Positions 25,867 through 34,155 of a stretch of 64,000 nt of DNA are shown piece by piece. Location: positions 1 through 64,000 of the forward strand of contig CALMPF010000017.1 in NCBI GenBank assembly GCA_937871505.1, written 5' to 3'. Every line of letters starts with the position of its first letter. Position 1 is the first letter of the stretch. Made by a program: the position numbers and the translations under genes. A model generated the notes under the pieces. The model did no database searches. It saw only the letters and a program-made list of their open reading frames with translations, and was not told the origin of the DNA. Source of the DNA: an uncultured Planctomycetia bacterium (GTDB lineage: Bacteria; Planctomycetota; Phycisphaerae; Phycisphaerales; SM1A02).

Positions 25867-28800
25867 CTATCGCGGGGTCTGGCCGTCGAGCCGCGGCGCC
25901 GGAAGCGGCACCGCCGAGATCGCGCCCGGAGTCGAGAGCAGCAGCCAGCCATCGATGACCGCGGCGCGATCGAAGCGCTGACCGATCGAGCTGATCTGAA
26001 GCGCCGCGTCGACGAGCTTGCATCCCTGGAGACGATCGAACGTGGAGGCGCGCAGCGTGTAGCGGGCGCGCCGTCCTCCCCCGGTCTCCACCTGATCGAC
26101 TCCGACCGCCGAGACGACGATCATCCGCGGACCGGAGAGCAGCACGAAGCGGTTGTCGCGCGTATCGACGCTCGCGTCGACTCCGCGCAGATTCCCGGCG
26201 CCGTCGAACTCCGCGACGCGCTGCTCGAAGAGAACGACGACGCCCTCCTCGTCGAGGGTGACCGCGCGGACTGCGGAGCGCTCAAGCCCCACCTGGCGCA
26301 GCGAGAACCGCTCGCCTCCGCGGCCCGACTCCCCGACCGCGCCCCCCACCGTGCCCCCCACCGTGGCGTCGAACGGCCGGATCGCGGCGAGCTGCTGGGC
26401 CGCGTCCGCGAGGAGCATCCACTCGCCGGCGCGCCACGGCGCCGCGGCGCCGCCCAGCGACGCTGCCGTGGAGCGCCAGACCAGCTCCCCGTCCTGCGGA
26501 TCAAACGCCTCCACGCCCACCGTCGTTCCGACGATCGCAAGCCCGTCGACGGAGCCGCGAAGCCAGAGCACGCGGGCGCCGGCGCCGAGCCGGTGACGGG
26601 CGCGCTCGGCGCCGTTCGCTGGATCGAGCGCGGCCACGACCGGCCGACCGCCGTCGTCGAGCCCGCCGACGAGCAGGAGTCCGTCGTCGCTCCAAGCGCC
26701 CGAGAGTCCGGCGACGACCGGGGCCTCGGGCGCACTCCGCTCGCCCTGCCGCGCCCCGCCCCTTCGTTCCCAGCTCGGGGCGCCTTGCCGGCGAAGGTCG
26801 AACGCCCGCAAGGAACCATCCTCCGCAGCGAGAACGAGGCGGTTGCCGGCGAGGAGCGGACGCACCTCCGTGCGCGCCGCGCTCTCGGCGGGGCGCTCTT
26901 CGGCCCGCCGCCGGGATGCGCGGCCGGCACGGTCACCGAACGCCGCGCCCCCGGCGGCGCCCGCAGGGGAGGGCGCGTCGCCCGCCTCGCCTTCACTGCC
27001 CGTCTGCGGCGGCGCTCCGGAGTCGGAGCCCGGAGGGGCGGCGCCAGGAGTCGTCCAGCGCAGCGCACCATCGACGGGATCGAGCGAGATCACCCGCGCC
27101 GCCGCGCCCGCGCCGGACCAGAGAAGCAGCTCCCGATCGTCGAAGCGCAGCACGGCCGGATCCGGATCGTCGAGCTGGCGCGTCCAGAGGCCCTCCAGCG
27201 CGGCGTCGAGCAGGCGAATCGCGGGCCCGCTCTCCTCCGCCCCCGGGGCAACTGCGACCAGAATGCGATCGGCAGGCATCCGCACGCCGCCGCCCGAGGA
27301 TGTCTCCCAGCCGCGAATCAGCCGCCCGGAGAGCTCTTGTGCCTCTCCGCGAAAGCGGCCCAGCGAAGGGGAGCGAGGGAGATTCTCGGCGCCCCGCGCG
27401 ACGAGCAGCGTCCGCAGCGACTCGATCGACATCGGCGCGCCGTCGACGACGATCGCTTCGACCGCCGCGCCGACCACGCCGCCATCGACGAACGCCAATG
27501 CCCGCGCCGGGGCGTCCGCCGCGAGCAGCGTCTCGACGACCAGCCCTGCCGCTTCGCTCAGCAAGGCCGCAATCGTCCCCGGCGCTGCCGGCTCCGGCGG
27601 CATCGCGTCGTCAGACCGCTCGACGGCGCCGCCGCTCGGCGTCGAGCCCTCCTCGGTGAGCATCTGCCGCAGCGCCCGCCACGACCTCAGCGCCGTGGAG
27701 GACGCCTCCGACACCCGGCCCGCCGCGATCAGCGCGGCGCAGGCCCGACGGGTCGCGGCGAGGGCCGCGGGGGATCCGGTCAGCGGAATCGCCGCCTCGG
27801 CGAGCGCGCGGGCCGCGTCGACCGCGGCGGTCTCTCCGAGCGAGCCTCCGTCAACCTCGTTCCAGAGGCCGACGAGCGCAGCCTCCGCCGCCGCATCGAG
27901 CTCGGCCGCCAGCGCCGGCCGTTCGCTCCGAAGGGCGCCGAGCCGCTGCCGCGCGATGATCGACGCGGAGCGCTCGATCTCCCGGCCGGAGGCCGCGCCG
28001 CCGGCGAGCAGGGCGCGTCCCAGCGCCGGCTCGGAGAGCACCCGCGCGAGATCCCCGACCGACTCCTCCGCGGCGCCGATCTGATCGAGCCATGCGGCCC
28101 GCGCGAGCAGCGCCATCGCCAAGCGCGCCGGACTCTCCATCGCGAGCCGCTCGAGCACGGTGTGCAGCTCCCGCCCCAGCGCCGCATCCGGCCCCCGGGC
28201 GCCGTCCTTGACGAGTGCCTCGCTCGCGGCGAGGAGCCGATCGAAGACATCGATCTTCCGCGCTGCGGCGATCACGGGATCCTCCATCCGTCCGATCGCC
28301 GCGAGCGCCGCCCGCGACCCCTCCACCGTGGTCGAGAGCGATCCGCTGCGGAGGCCGAGCTGGATCATGCCCATGCCGTGGTCGACCGACGCAGGGTCCT
28401 CGGCGATGCGCAGCCGCAGGTGCAGCAGCGCCTCCGCGAAGGGCATGTAGGAGCGCACGGTGTCGTTGGTCGCCAGCAGAAGCTGAGGTCCGACGGCGAG
28501 CGGGTTCCCCGGCTCGGTTCCCTCGACGAGCACCCGAGCGGCACCGCTGTCTATGTCGATGCGCAGCACGCGATCGCGCAGCGGGACGATCGCCGTGCGG
28601 CCGGCGACCTGCACGCGCCCGCGCACCCCGCTGCGCTCGTCGGGCGGCAGGTCGCGGACGGCCGGCATCTGGCTCAGGCGCCAGAGCACGGTCGTCGGCG
28701 CCGCCGGATCGAAGCAGATGACGTCGCTTCCGACGGCGAGGGCGCGATCGGGAAGGCCGCGAAGCGGGTCTTCCGGCGCGGCGAGGAAGTAGCGCGGAAT

Positions 28801-30468
28801 GCCCAGCGCCTCGGTGCGCCCGATCGGCTGCTCCGCGAGCAGCCGGCCGTCGCGCCGGTCGAGCCGCAGGACCGCGAGCTGGTCCGGCGCTGTGACGAGC
28901 AGCGCGTCATCGAGGAGCAGCGGGCCGCCGATCTCCCAGGGCTCGGCGTCGAAACGCGGCTCGCGCACCGGGACCGGAAGCCGATGCAGCCAGATCACCT
29001 CGCCCGTCGCGCCATCGAGGCACGCCGCCGCACCGGTCGAGAGGGCGACGTAGACCCTGCCGCCCTCCCAGGTCGGCGATGCGTAGGCACGCGTGCTCCC
29101 CAGCCGGAGACCCGCCGAGGTGCAGACGTGCCGCACCCATCGCGGGCGTCCGGTCGCAAGGTCGATCGCGGCGAGGTAGGTGACGGTCTCGATCCGCGAG
29201 GTCACCTTGCGCAGCAGCAGGTAGACGAGCCCTTCGCGGATCACCGGGGAGCCGTGCGCGAACGTCGTCGCGAAGTCGTCGCCGCCGTCGAAACCGCCCA
29301 GGAGCATCGACGGGTGCAGGGCCCAGCGCACCTCGCCGGTGCGGGCGTCGAGGCAGAAGATCCGGTTTCCGCCCAGGCGGCCCACCGGTCCGGCATGGCC
29401 GGCGACGGTCACCAGCGCGTCGCCCTCGACGGCGATCGCGTTGACGTCGCCGAGGCGCGTCGCGTCGATCTGCCGGACGGCGCTGGGAAGCGTGCGCATC
29501 CAGTGCAGCCTTCCCGAGAGCGCATCGAAGGCGCGCACCGCTCCGCCTTCGCTGATCCAGACGACCCCGTCCGCCTCGGTCGGAGCGGCGGTGAGCATCG
29601 AGGCGTCCGTCCGAAGCCGGTCGAAGTCGCGGTTGAAGCCGGGCATCTCCTGAAGCGCCGTCATCGCGCGGGCGTAGGGCGTCGCAGGAAGCGGCTGTTC
29701 GTCGAGAAGAAGCCATGCGTCCGCGGTCTCGGGCGGCGCGACCGATGCGCGATCGAGCGTTCCGGTGCCGCGGCGCAGCGCCGGGAGCGGGGCGCCGGCG
29801 AGCAGCCGCTCGATCGCCGCCGCCCCGGCTTCGGAGACGCGCGGGTCCGACGCATCCCCGCGCAGCGCGGCCATGGCGGCGACGGCGCCGTCGAGATCCT
29901 GCTGCGCGGCGGCCGCGAGTCCGTCGATGATCTCGGCGTGCAGCGCAAGATCGCCGGCGAGCTCCGGGTGACCGATCGCTTCCGCGATCCTCAGCCGGGC
30001 GGCCGAGAATCGTCCCTCCTCGAGATCGCGCTGCGCGATGAGCAGCGCCGCGCGGAGGCCGGCCCGGGTCAGCAGCGCCGAGCGCCACGTCCCTTCGACG
30101 TCTCCTGACTCGAGTCGCCGCTGCGCCGCAGGCTCCGCGAGGCTGCGGTAACGCTGCCAGAGCGGAGGGCGCTCGCGCAGGAGGGCGTTGGCGACCTCCC
30201 GCGCGGCCCGGAACCGATCGCCACCCCCGCCGTGCAGCGGCCAGGGCACGACCTTCGAGGGCTGCTCGTCGAGCACGGCCTGGATCAGGCGGAGAGCCTC
30301 GGCGGGGTTCGAACTCGCCTGATCGGCGGCGCGCCGAAGCTGCTCGGAGGCCCACGGAGAGTCGTCGACCGCGACTGGACTCGATGACTGGGCGGCACCG
30401 CGCCCGACCGCGATGCCGTGGATGATCGCCAGCAGGGCGACGACGAACGCGAGGGCTCGCGTGGGCAT
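25867..30468 (-). CDS. large secreted PQQ-type beta-propeller protein
   Basis: The 1533-residue protein has an N-terminal signal peptide (about 1-27). Helical TPR-like sequence follows (about 30-230), then a first region of PQQ-like beta-propeller repeats (about 290-620) with the WxxxxxG-type blades FCLDARTGEVRWALH and ACLDGATGEVIWLHR. A long helical middle (about 700-1050) leads to a second propeller region to the end (AFDPQDGELVWRS near 1330). The blade motifs match the outer-membrane BamB and quinoprotein repeats, but no enzyme active site is recognised, so it is probably a periplasmic scaffold or binding protein. TACCAT ends 6 bases before the ATG, predicting a leaderless mRNA. It is much larger than usual BamB-type proteins. 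Confidence 0.8.
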   Translation of the reverse strand: MPTRALAFVVALLAIIHGIAVGRGAAQSSSPVAVDDSPWASEQLRRAADQASSNPAEALRLIQAVLDEQPSKVVPWPLHGGGGDRFRAAREVANALLRERPPLWQRYRSLAEPAAQRRLESGDVEGTWRSALLTRAGLRAALLIAQRDLEEGRFSAARLRIAEAIGHPELAGDLALHAEIIDGLAAAAQQDLDGAVAAMAALRGDASDPRVSEAGAAAIERLLAGAPLPALRRGTGTLDRASVAPPETADAWLLLDEQPLPATPYARAMTALQEMPGFNRDFDRLRTDASMLTAAPTEADGVVWISEGGAVRAFDALSGRLHWMRTLPSAVRQIDATRLGDVNAIAVEGDALVTVAGHAGPVGRLGGNRIFCLDARTGEVRWALHPSMLLGGFDGGDDFATTFAHGSPVIREGLVYLLLRKVTSRIETVTYLAAIDLATGRPRWVRHVCTSAGLRLGSTRAYASPTWEGGRVYVALSTGAAACLDGATGEVIWLHRLPVPVREPRFDAEPWEIGGPLLLDDALLVTAPDQLAVLRLDRRDGRLLAEQPIGRTEALGIPRYFLAAPEDPLRGLPDRALAVGSDVICFDPAAPTTVLWRLSQMPAVRDLPPDERSGVRGRVQVAGRTAIVPLRDRVLRIDIDSGAARVLVEGTEPGNPLAVGPQLLLATNDTVRSYMPFAEALLHLRLRIAEDPASVDHGMGMIQLGLRSGSLSTTVEGSRAALAAIGRMEDPVIAAARKIDVFDRLLAASEALVKDGARGPDAALGRELHTVLERLAMESPARLAMALLARAAWLDQIGAAEESVGDLARVLSEPALGRALLAGGAASGREIERSASIIARQRLGALRSERPALAAELDAAAEAALVGLWNEVDGGSLGETAAVDAARALAEAAIPLTGSPAALAATRRACAALIAAGRVSEASSTALRSWRALRQMLTEEGSTPSGGAVERSDDAMPPEPAAPGTIAALLSEAAGLVVETLLAADAPARALAFVDGGVVGAAVEAIVVDGAPMSIESLRTLLVARGAENLPRSPSLGRFRGEAQELSGRLIRGWETSSGGGVRMPADRILVAVAPGAEESGPAIRLLDAALEGLWTRQLDDPDPAVLRFDDRELLLWSGAGAAARVISLDPVDGALRWTTPGAAPPGSDSGAPPQTGSEGEAGDAPSPAGAAGGAAFGDRAGRASRRRAEERPAESAARTEVRPLLAGNRLVLAAEDGSLRAFDLRRQGAPSWERRGGARQGERSAPEAPVVAGLSGAWSDDGLLLVGGLDDGGRPVVAALDPANGAERARHRLGAGARVLWLRGSVDGLAIVGTTVGVEAFDPQDGELVWRSTAASLGGAAAPWRAGEWMLLADAAQQLAAIRPFDATVGGTVGGAVGESGRGGERFSLRQVGLERSAVRAVTLDEEGVVVLFEQRVAEFDGAGNLRGVDASVDTRDNRFVLLSGPRMIVVSAVGVDQVETGGGRRARYTLRASTFDRLQGCKLVDAALQISSIGQRFDRAAVIDGWLLLSTPGAISAVPLPAPRLDGQTPR

Positions 30469-30474
30469 TCGGCG

Positions 30475-30480
30475 ATGGTA
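30475..30480 (-). promoter_or_regulatory. -10 element TACCAT of the propeller gene
   Basis: TACCAT on the complement (30480-30475), 6 bases before the ATG at 30468. No clear -35. Predicted leaderless start. Confidence 0.45.
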
Positions 30481-30615
30481 GCGGCACGCTGGTCCGCCCC
30501 CCGCCGCGCGCGGGGCCGCCGCGGGCCGTTCGCCGCGGGTCGGCGCATCGGCGCGCGCGTGCCGGTCGGCGCGGCATCGCAGCGCCGGAACGGCGCGGCA
30601 GGGCTGCGCAGGGGG

Positions 30616-30624
30616 TGGTACATT
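30616..30624 (+). promoter_or_regulatory. extended -10 TGGTACATT
   Basis: TGG followed by TACATT (30619-30624), 7 bases before the ATG at 30632. The same TGGTACATTC string occurs before aspA. Predicted leaderless start. Confidence 0.6.
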
Positions 30625-30631
30625 CGCGGCG

Positions 30632-31150
30632 ATGTCGGAGAGCATTGGCACCCATTCAGGCTCCGAGGCGCCGGGCCGCGAGCCCGTCCGGGCCCCGTCG
30701 CGACGGCGCCGGGCGCAGCGCGCGCCCTGCGCGTGCACCGCCATGGCGATACTCCTCGCAGCGGGGTGCGGTTCCCGGCCGCCCATCATCCGCGTCGACG
30801 GAATGACGATCGAGCAGCGCGACGACGAGCAGGCGCTCGTCCGGTTCGACGTCGTCCTGGAGAACCCCAACGACACCGAGCTGGTCCTCGAGAACTTCGA
30901 CTACCGCGTCGGCGCCGGAACCGGCGGCTTCCGCGCGGAGCGCCGCGCCGGCTTCACGCTTCCGCCGCTCGCGGTCGTACCCACGTCGCTCCCGGCGGTC
31001 GTCCCCGCGGATGCCCTCGAGGGTCCGATTCCGATCAACGGGAGGCTCTTCTGGTTCAGCCGCGAGGACGCCCAGCGGGCGTTCTACCTTGCAGGGTGGA
31101 TCCGGCCGCGGACCGGCTTCGCCGCGTCCTGGAGGCCCGAGGGCCCGTGA
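30632..31150 (+). CDS. lipoprotein with LEA14/WHy-like domain
   Basis: The 172-residue protein has an unusually long basic N-region, then a hydrophobic stretch and the lipobox LLAAGC with Cys46 as the lipidated residue. Residues 55-165 resemble the LEA14/WHy beta-sandwich: FDVVLENPNDTELVLENFDYRV fits the NPxxxxxxxxxxxYxL-type pattern of that domain. Such lipoproteins are often linked to desiccation or stress tolerance, but the function here is inferred only. It is divergent from the propeller gene, with 163 bases between starts and a leaderless-type -10 on each side. A shorter start at MAILLAAGC is possible but would lack a basic N-region. Confidence 0.75.
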   Translation: MSESIGTHSGSEAPGREPVRAPSRRRRAQRAPCACTAMAILLAAGCGSRPPIIRVDGMTIEQRDDEQALVRFDVVLENPNDTELVLENFDYRVGAGTGGFRAERRAGFTLPPLAVVPTSLPAVVPADALEGPIPINGRLFWFSREDAQRAFYLAGWIRPRTGFAASWRPEGP

Positions 31151-31209
31151 CGCCGGGGCGTCGATGACCGGCATCGGTCGATGTCCGGCGCGACGGCCGC
31201 ACGCCATCG

Positions 31210-33546
31210 TCACCGGCGCGTCGAGCGCTGCTCTCCGGAGCGCGGCTCGCGTGCGCGCAGGGCGTCTGCCGGCGATCCCCCTGCGGGCAGTTCCTCTGCG
31301 CGCCGCTCTCCGGAGCGCTGCTCTCGGGAGCGCTCCTCCTGCGCTTCCAGCGCCGCGTTCATGAGGCGCTGATGGGTGCCGAGCGTCTCGGGCGCCCCCG
31401 GCGGAAGACCGTCGGCGGAGCGGAGCGCGTAGCGGCCCCACGCATCCATCTCCCATGCGCTCCGCCGGTCGTCGAGGCAGATGCGCAGGTTCTCCCAGAG
31501 CCGGGCGCGCAGCGGCCGCCTCTCGATGGGGACGATCGCCTCCACGCGCGAGTGGAGGTTCCGGTACATCCAGTCGGCGCTGCCGATGAAGAAGTCGCCA
31601 TCGAGCGGATCCTCGCACCCGGCGCCGAAGTGGAAGATCCGGCTGTGCTCGAGGAACCGCCCGATCACGGAGATCACGCGGATGTTCTCGCTGAGCCCGG
31701 GGACCCCCGGCCGAAGGCAGCAGAAGCCCCGGATGATCAGGTCGATCTGCACGCCTGCCTGGCTGGCGCGGTAGAGCGCGTCGGTGACGGTGCGGTCTTC
31801 GAGCTGGTTCATCTTCGCGACGATCCGGCCCGGACGCTCCGGACGGTGCAGGGCGATCTCCCGATCGATCATCTCGAGAAACCGCTTCTTCATCGTCACC
31901 GGGGCGACGAGGAGGCGGTTGTACTCATGCTGCCGCGAACGCCCGGTCATGTAGTTGAACAGGTTGACCACGTCCTCGGCGATCTGCGGATCGCAGGTGA
32001 AGAGGCCCCAGTCCTCGTACAGCCGCGCCGTCTTGGAGTTGTAGTTGCCGCTCCCGATGTGGACGTAGCAGCGGATGCCGTCGTTCTCCTGACGGACGAC
32101 GAGGGCGATCTTGGTGTGCGTCTTGAGCCCGACGACGCCGTACGCGACGTGCACGCCCGCATCCTCCAGCTTGTTCGCCCAGAGGATGTTCCGCGCCTCG
32201 TCGAAGCGCGCCCGCAGCTCGACCAGGCACGCGACCTGCTTGCCGTTCTCCGCGGCGCGGATCAGCTCGCGGACGAAGGGGCTGTCGCCGCTGGTGCGGT
32301 AGAGCGCCTGCTTGATGCAGAGGACGCGCGGGTCGCTCGCGGCCTCCTCGACCAGCCTCGCGACGGTGGCGTCGAAGCTCTCGTAGGGATGGTGCGCGAG
32401 GAACTCCCCCGCGCGGATCGCCGCGAAGATGTCCTTCTCGTCGTCGGCGAGCGGCGGCGGCACCACCGGTCTCCACGGAGCCCAGCGATGCTCCGGAATG
32501 TCCAGGTCCGCGATCTGGTACAGGGAGTCGTAGTCGAGCAGCCCGTCCGCCTCGTAGATGTCGCTCTCGGCGAGTTCCAGCTCCTCGGTGACCAGGCGCA
32601 GCAGCCGCGGGTTCGCCAGCGGCGACGCCTCGAGCCGGACGACCCGGGCGAAGCGCCGCTCGCGGAGCTGCTGCTCGATCTCCTCCATCAGGTCCTCGGC
32701 GTCCTCGTTGTCCCGGTCGACGTCGGCGTTGCGCGTGACGCGGAACGGCATCACCTTGACGATCTCCATCCCGGGGAAGAGATCGTCGAGATTGTGCTCC
32801 ACGATGTCCTGAAGCGTCACGAAGCGCCGGGCGCCGCGCGCCGCGTTCCGCTCATGGCCCTTGCCCGCGCCGAGCTCGAGCCAGCGCGCCGGCAGCTCGG
32901 GGATCTTGACCCTGGCGAACATCTGCTCGCTCTCCCCCGGGCGACGGAGCATCACGCCGAGCGACTCCGAGAGGTTCGAGATGAAGGGAAACCGATGGCC
33001 GGAATCGACGGCAAGCGGCGTCAGGATCGGGAAGACGTTGCGCCGGTACCACTGCTCGGCCTCGCGCCGCTCCTCCGGCGTCAGCTCCGTCCATGAGAGC
33101 AGGTGCACGCCGATGGCGGCGAGCGCCGGCCGGATCTGGAGACGAAAGCACGCAGCGAGCCGCCGCGTCATGGGGATCACCCGATCACGGATCGCCTCGA
33201 GCGTCTGCGCCGGCGAGAGCGGCTCCGCCGAGCTCGCCACCCCCTCCTGCACCTGTCGGCGCAGGCCTCCGACGCGCTTCATGAAGAACTCGTCGAGGTT
33301 GGTGGCGAAGATCGCGAGGAAGCGCACCCGCTCGAGCAGCGGGTTGCGCTCGTCGAGCGCCTGATGCAGGACGCGCTCGTTGAAGGCCAGCCACTGAAGC
33401 TCGCGATTGAGGAACCGCGCCGAGTCCTCCGGCCCGGGCAGCGCCGGGCGCACGGAGCCCGCGTCGGCGCGGCCGGACTCTGCCGGGCGCTGCCCGGGCG
33501 CGGCAGGGCCGCTGCGGCCGGCGAGGTGGGTGGCGGGGTCGTTCAT
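31210..33546 (-). CDS. ppk1: polyphosphate kinase 1
   Basis: The 778-residue protein makes long-chain polyphosphate from ATP. Family blocks are clear: FLNRELQWLAFNERVL opens the catalytic region, NLDEFFMKRVGGL follows, and the active-site histidine lies in HIGSGNYNSKTARLYEDWG, equivalent to E. coli His435. The second conserved histidine is in SRIFHFG. The length is somewhat above the family norm (about 690) because of a Pro/Ala-rich N-terminus and an Arg/Glu-rich tail of about 40 residues. The ATG at 33546 was chosen. An in-frame ATG at 33666 is nearer to a TACCGT -10 (33697-33692, complement) but adds only Arg/Pro-rich sequence, so the start is uncertain. Confidence 0.93.
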   Translation of the reverse strand: MNDPATHLAGRSGPAAPGQRPAESGRADAGSVRPALPGPEDSARFLNRELQWLAFNERVLHQALDERNPLLERVRFLAIFATNLDEFFMKRVGGLRRQVQEGVASSAEPLSPAQTLEAIRDRVIPMTRRLAACFRLQIRPALAAIGVHLLSWTELTPEERREAEQWYRRNVFPILTPLAVDSGHRFPFISNLSESLGVMLRRPGESEQMFARVKIPELPARWLELGAGKGHERNAARGARRFVTLQDIVEHNLDDLFPGMEIVKVMPFRVTRNADVDRDNEDAEDLMEEIEQQLRERRFARVVRLEASPLANPRLLRLVTEELELAESDIYEADGLLDYDSLYQIADLDIPEHRWAPWRPVVPPPLADDEKDIFAAIRAGEFLAHHPYESFDATVARLVEEAASDPRVLCIKQALYRTSGDSPFVRELIRAAENGKQVACLVELRARFDEARNILWANKLEDAGVHVAYGVVGLKTHTKIALVVRQENDGIRCYVHIGSGNYNSKTARLYEDWGLFTCDPQIAEDVVNLFNYMTGRSRQHEYNRLLVAPVTMKKRFLEMIDREIALHRPERPGRIVAKMNQLEDRTVTDALYRASQAGVQIDLIIRGFCCLRPGVPGLSENIRVISVIGRFLEHSRIFHFGAGCEDPLDGDFFIGSADWMYRNLHSRVEAIVPIERRPLRARLWENLRICLDDRRSAWEMDAWGRYALRSADGLPPGAPETLGTHQRLMNAALEAQEERSREQRSGERRAEELPAGGSPADALRAREPRSGEQRSTRR

Positions 33547-33721
33547 CGGAGGGGAAGCCGGTCCAGCAGCCCGCGTGCGTCGCACCGCCCCCGGGACCAC
33601 GCTCGCCGAGCGCCGGGCGAGCGCGGGCGGCCGGCGCGGGGCCGGGCCGACCGCCTCGCGATGCATGGCACTCAGGACGCCATCGGAGGCAACGGTAGCC
33701 GAATCGCGCCGCCGCGAGCCG

Positions 33722-34090
33722 TCACGCTCGGGGACGGTACGTCGCCGCGCAGCCGGGGGCCTCGGTCACGCGCACGCTCGCGAGGCGCGCCGAGCCCGGC
33801 AGCGCCCGGGCGACCGACTCCGCCAGGTGCTGCGCGACCAGCTCGGCGGTCGGGTTGAGCCGATCGAAGGGCGCCGTGGCGTTGAGGTCGGCGTCGCGGA
33901 GCGGCGCGATGACCGCGTCGAGGGCCGCCTCGACCTGATGGAAGTCGCAGAGGAGCCCCTCCTCATCCAGCGTCTCGCCGCTGATGACCAGCCGGACGCG
34001 CCAGTTGTGCCCATGCGTCCGCTCGCGGACGCCGCGGATCACGATCGCGTGCGCGGCGCAGAACTCCCGCTCCACCTCGAGCTCGTACAT
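33722..34090 (-). CDS. 6-pyruvoyltetrahydropterin synthase family, PTPS-III type
   Basis: The 122-residue protein has the T-fold of QueD/PTPS enzymes, with zinc histidines in FCAAHA and HGHNW. The catalytic Cys of QueD (CxxxHGH) is missing: the sequence reads RERTHGH, with Glu next to the Cys position, giving the ExxHGH motif of PTPS-III. PTPS-III enzymes convert dihydroneopterin triphosphate to 6-hydroxymethyldihydropterin, bypassing FolB in folate synthesis. I therefore favour a folate role over queuosine. TACCGT lies 6 bases before the ATG (leaderless). It is divergent from the phosphohexomutase, with 65 bases between starts. Confidence 0.8.
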   Translation of the reverse strand: MYELEVEREFCAAHAIVIRGVRERTHGHNWRVRLVISGETLDEEGLLCDFHQVEAALDAVIAPLRDADLNATAPFDRLNPTAELVAQHLAESVARALPGSARLASVRVTEAPGCAATYRPRA

Positions 34091-34096
34091 GGCGGG

Positions 34097-34148
34097 ACGG
34101 TACCCCCCCCGGCCCCCGGGCGAGCCGCTGCGGACGAGCCGATACCCT
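34097..34148. promoter_or_regulatory. divergent leaderless-type promoter pair
   Basis: TACCGT on the complement (34102-34097) lies 6 bases before the PTPS ATG. TACCCT on the plus strand (34143-34148) lies 7 bases before the phosphomutase ATG. Only 65 bases separate the two start codons, so the promoters lie back to back. Confidence 0.55.
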
Positions 34149-34155
34149 TGCCGCC

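Noticed and set aside
25405-30108. A plus-strand open frame of 1567 codons
   Set aside because: It lies wholly antisense to the propeller gene, is Arg/Ala-rich with no recognisable domain, and has no promoter or ribosome site. Long antisense frames are expected in GC-rich genes.
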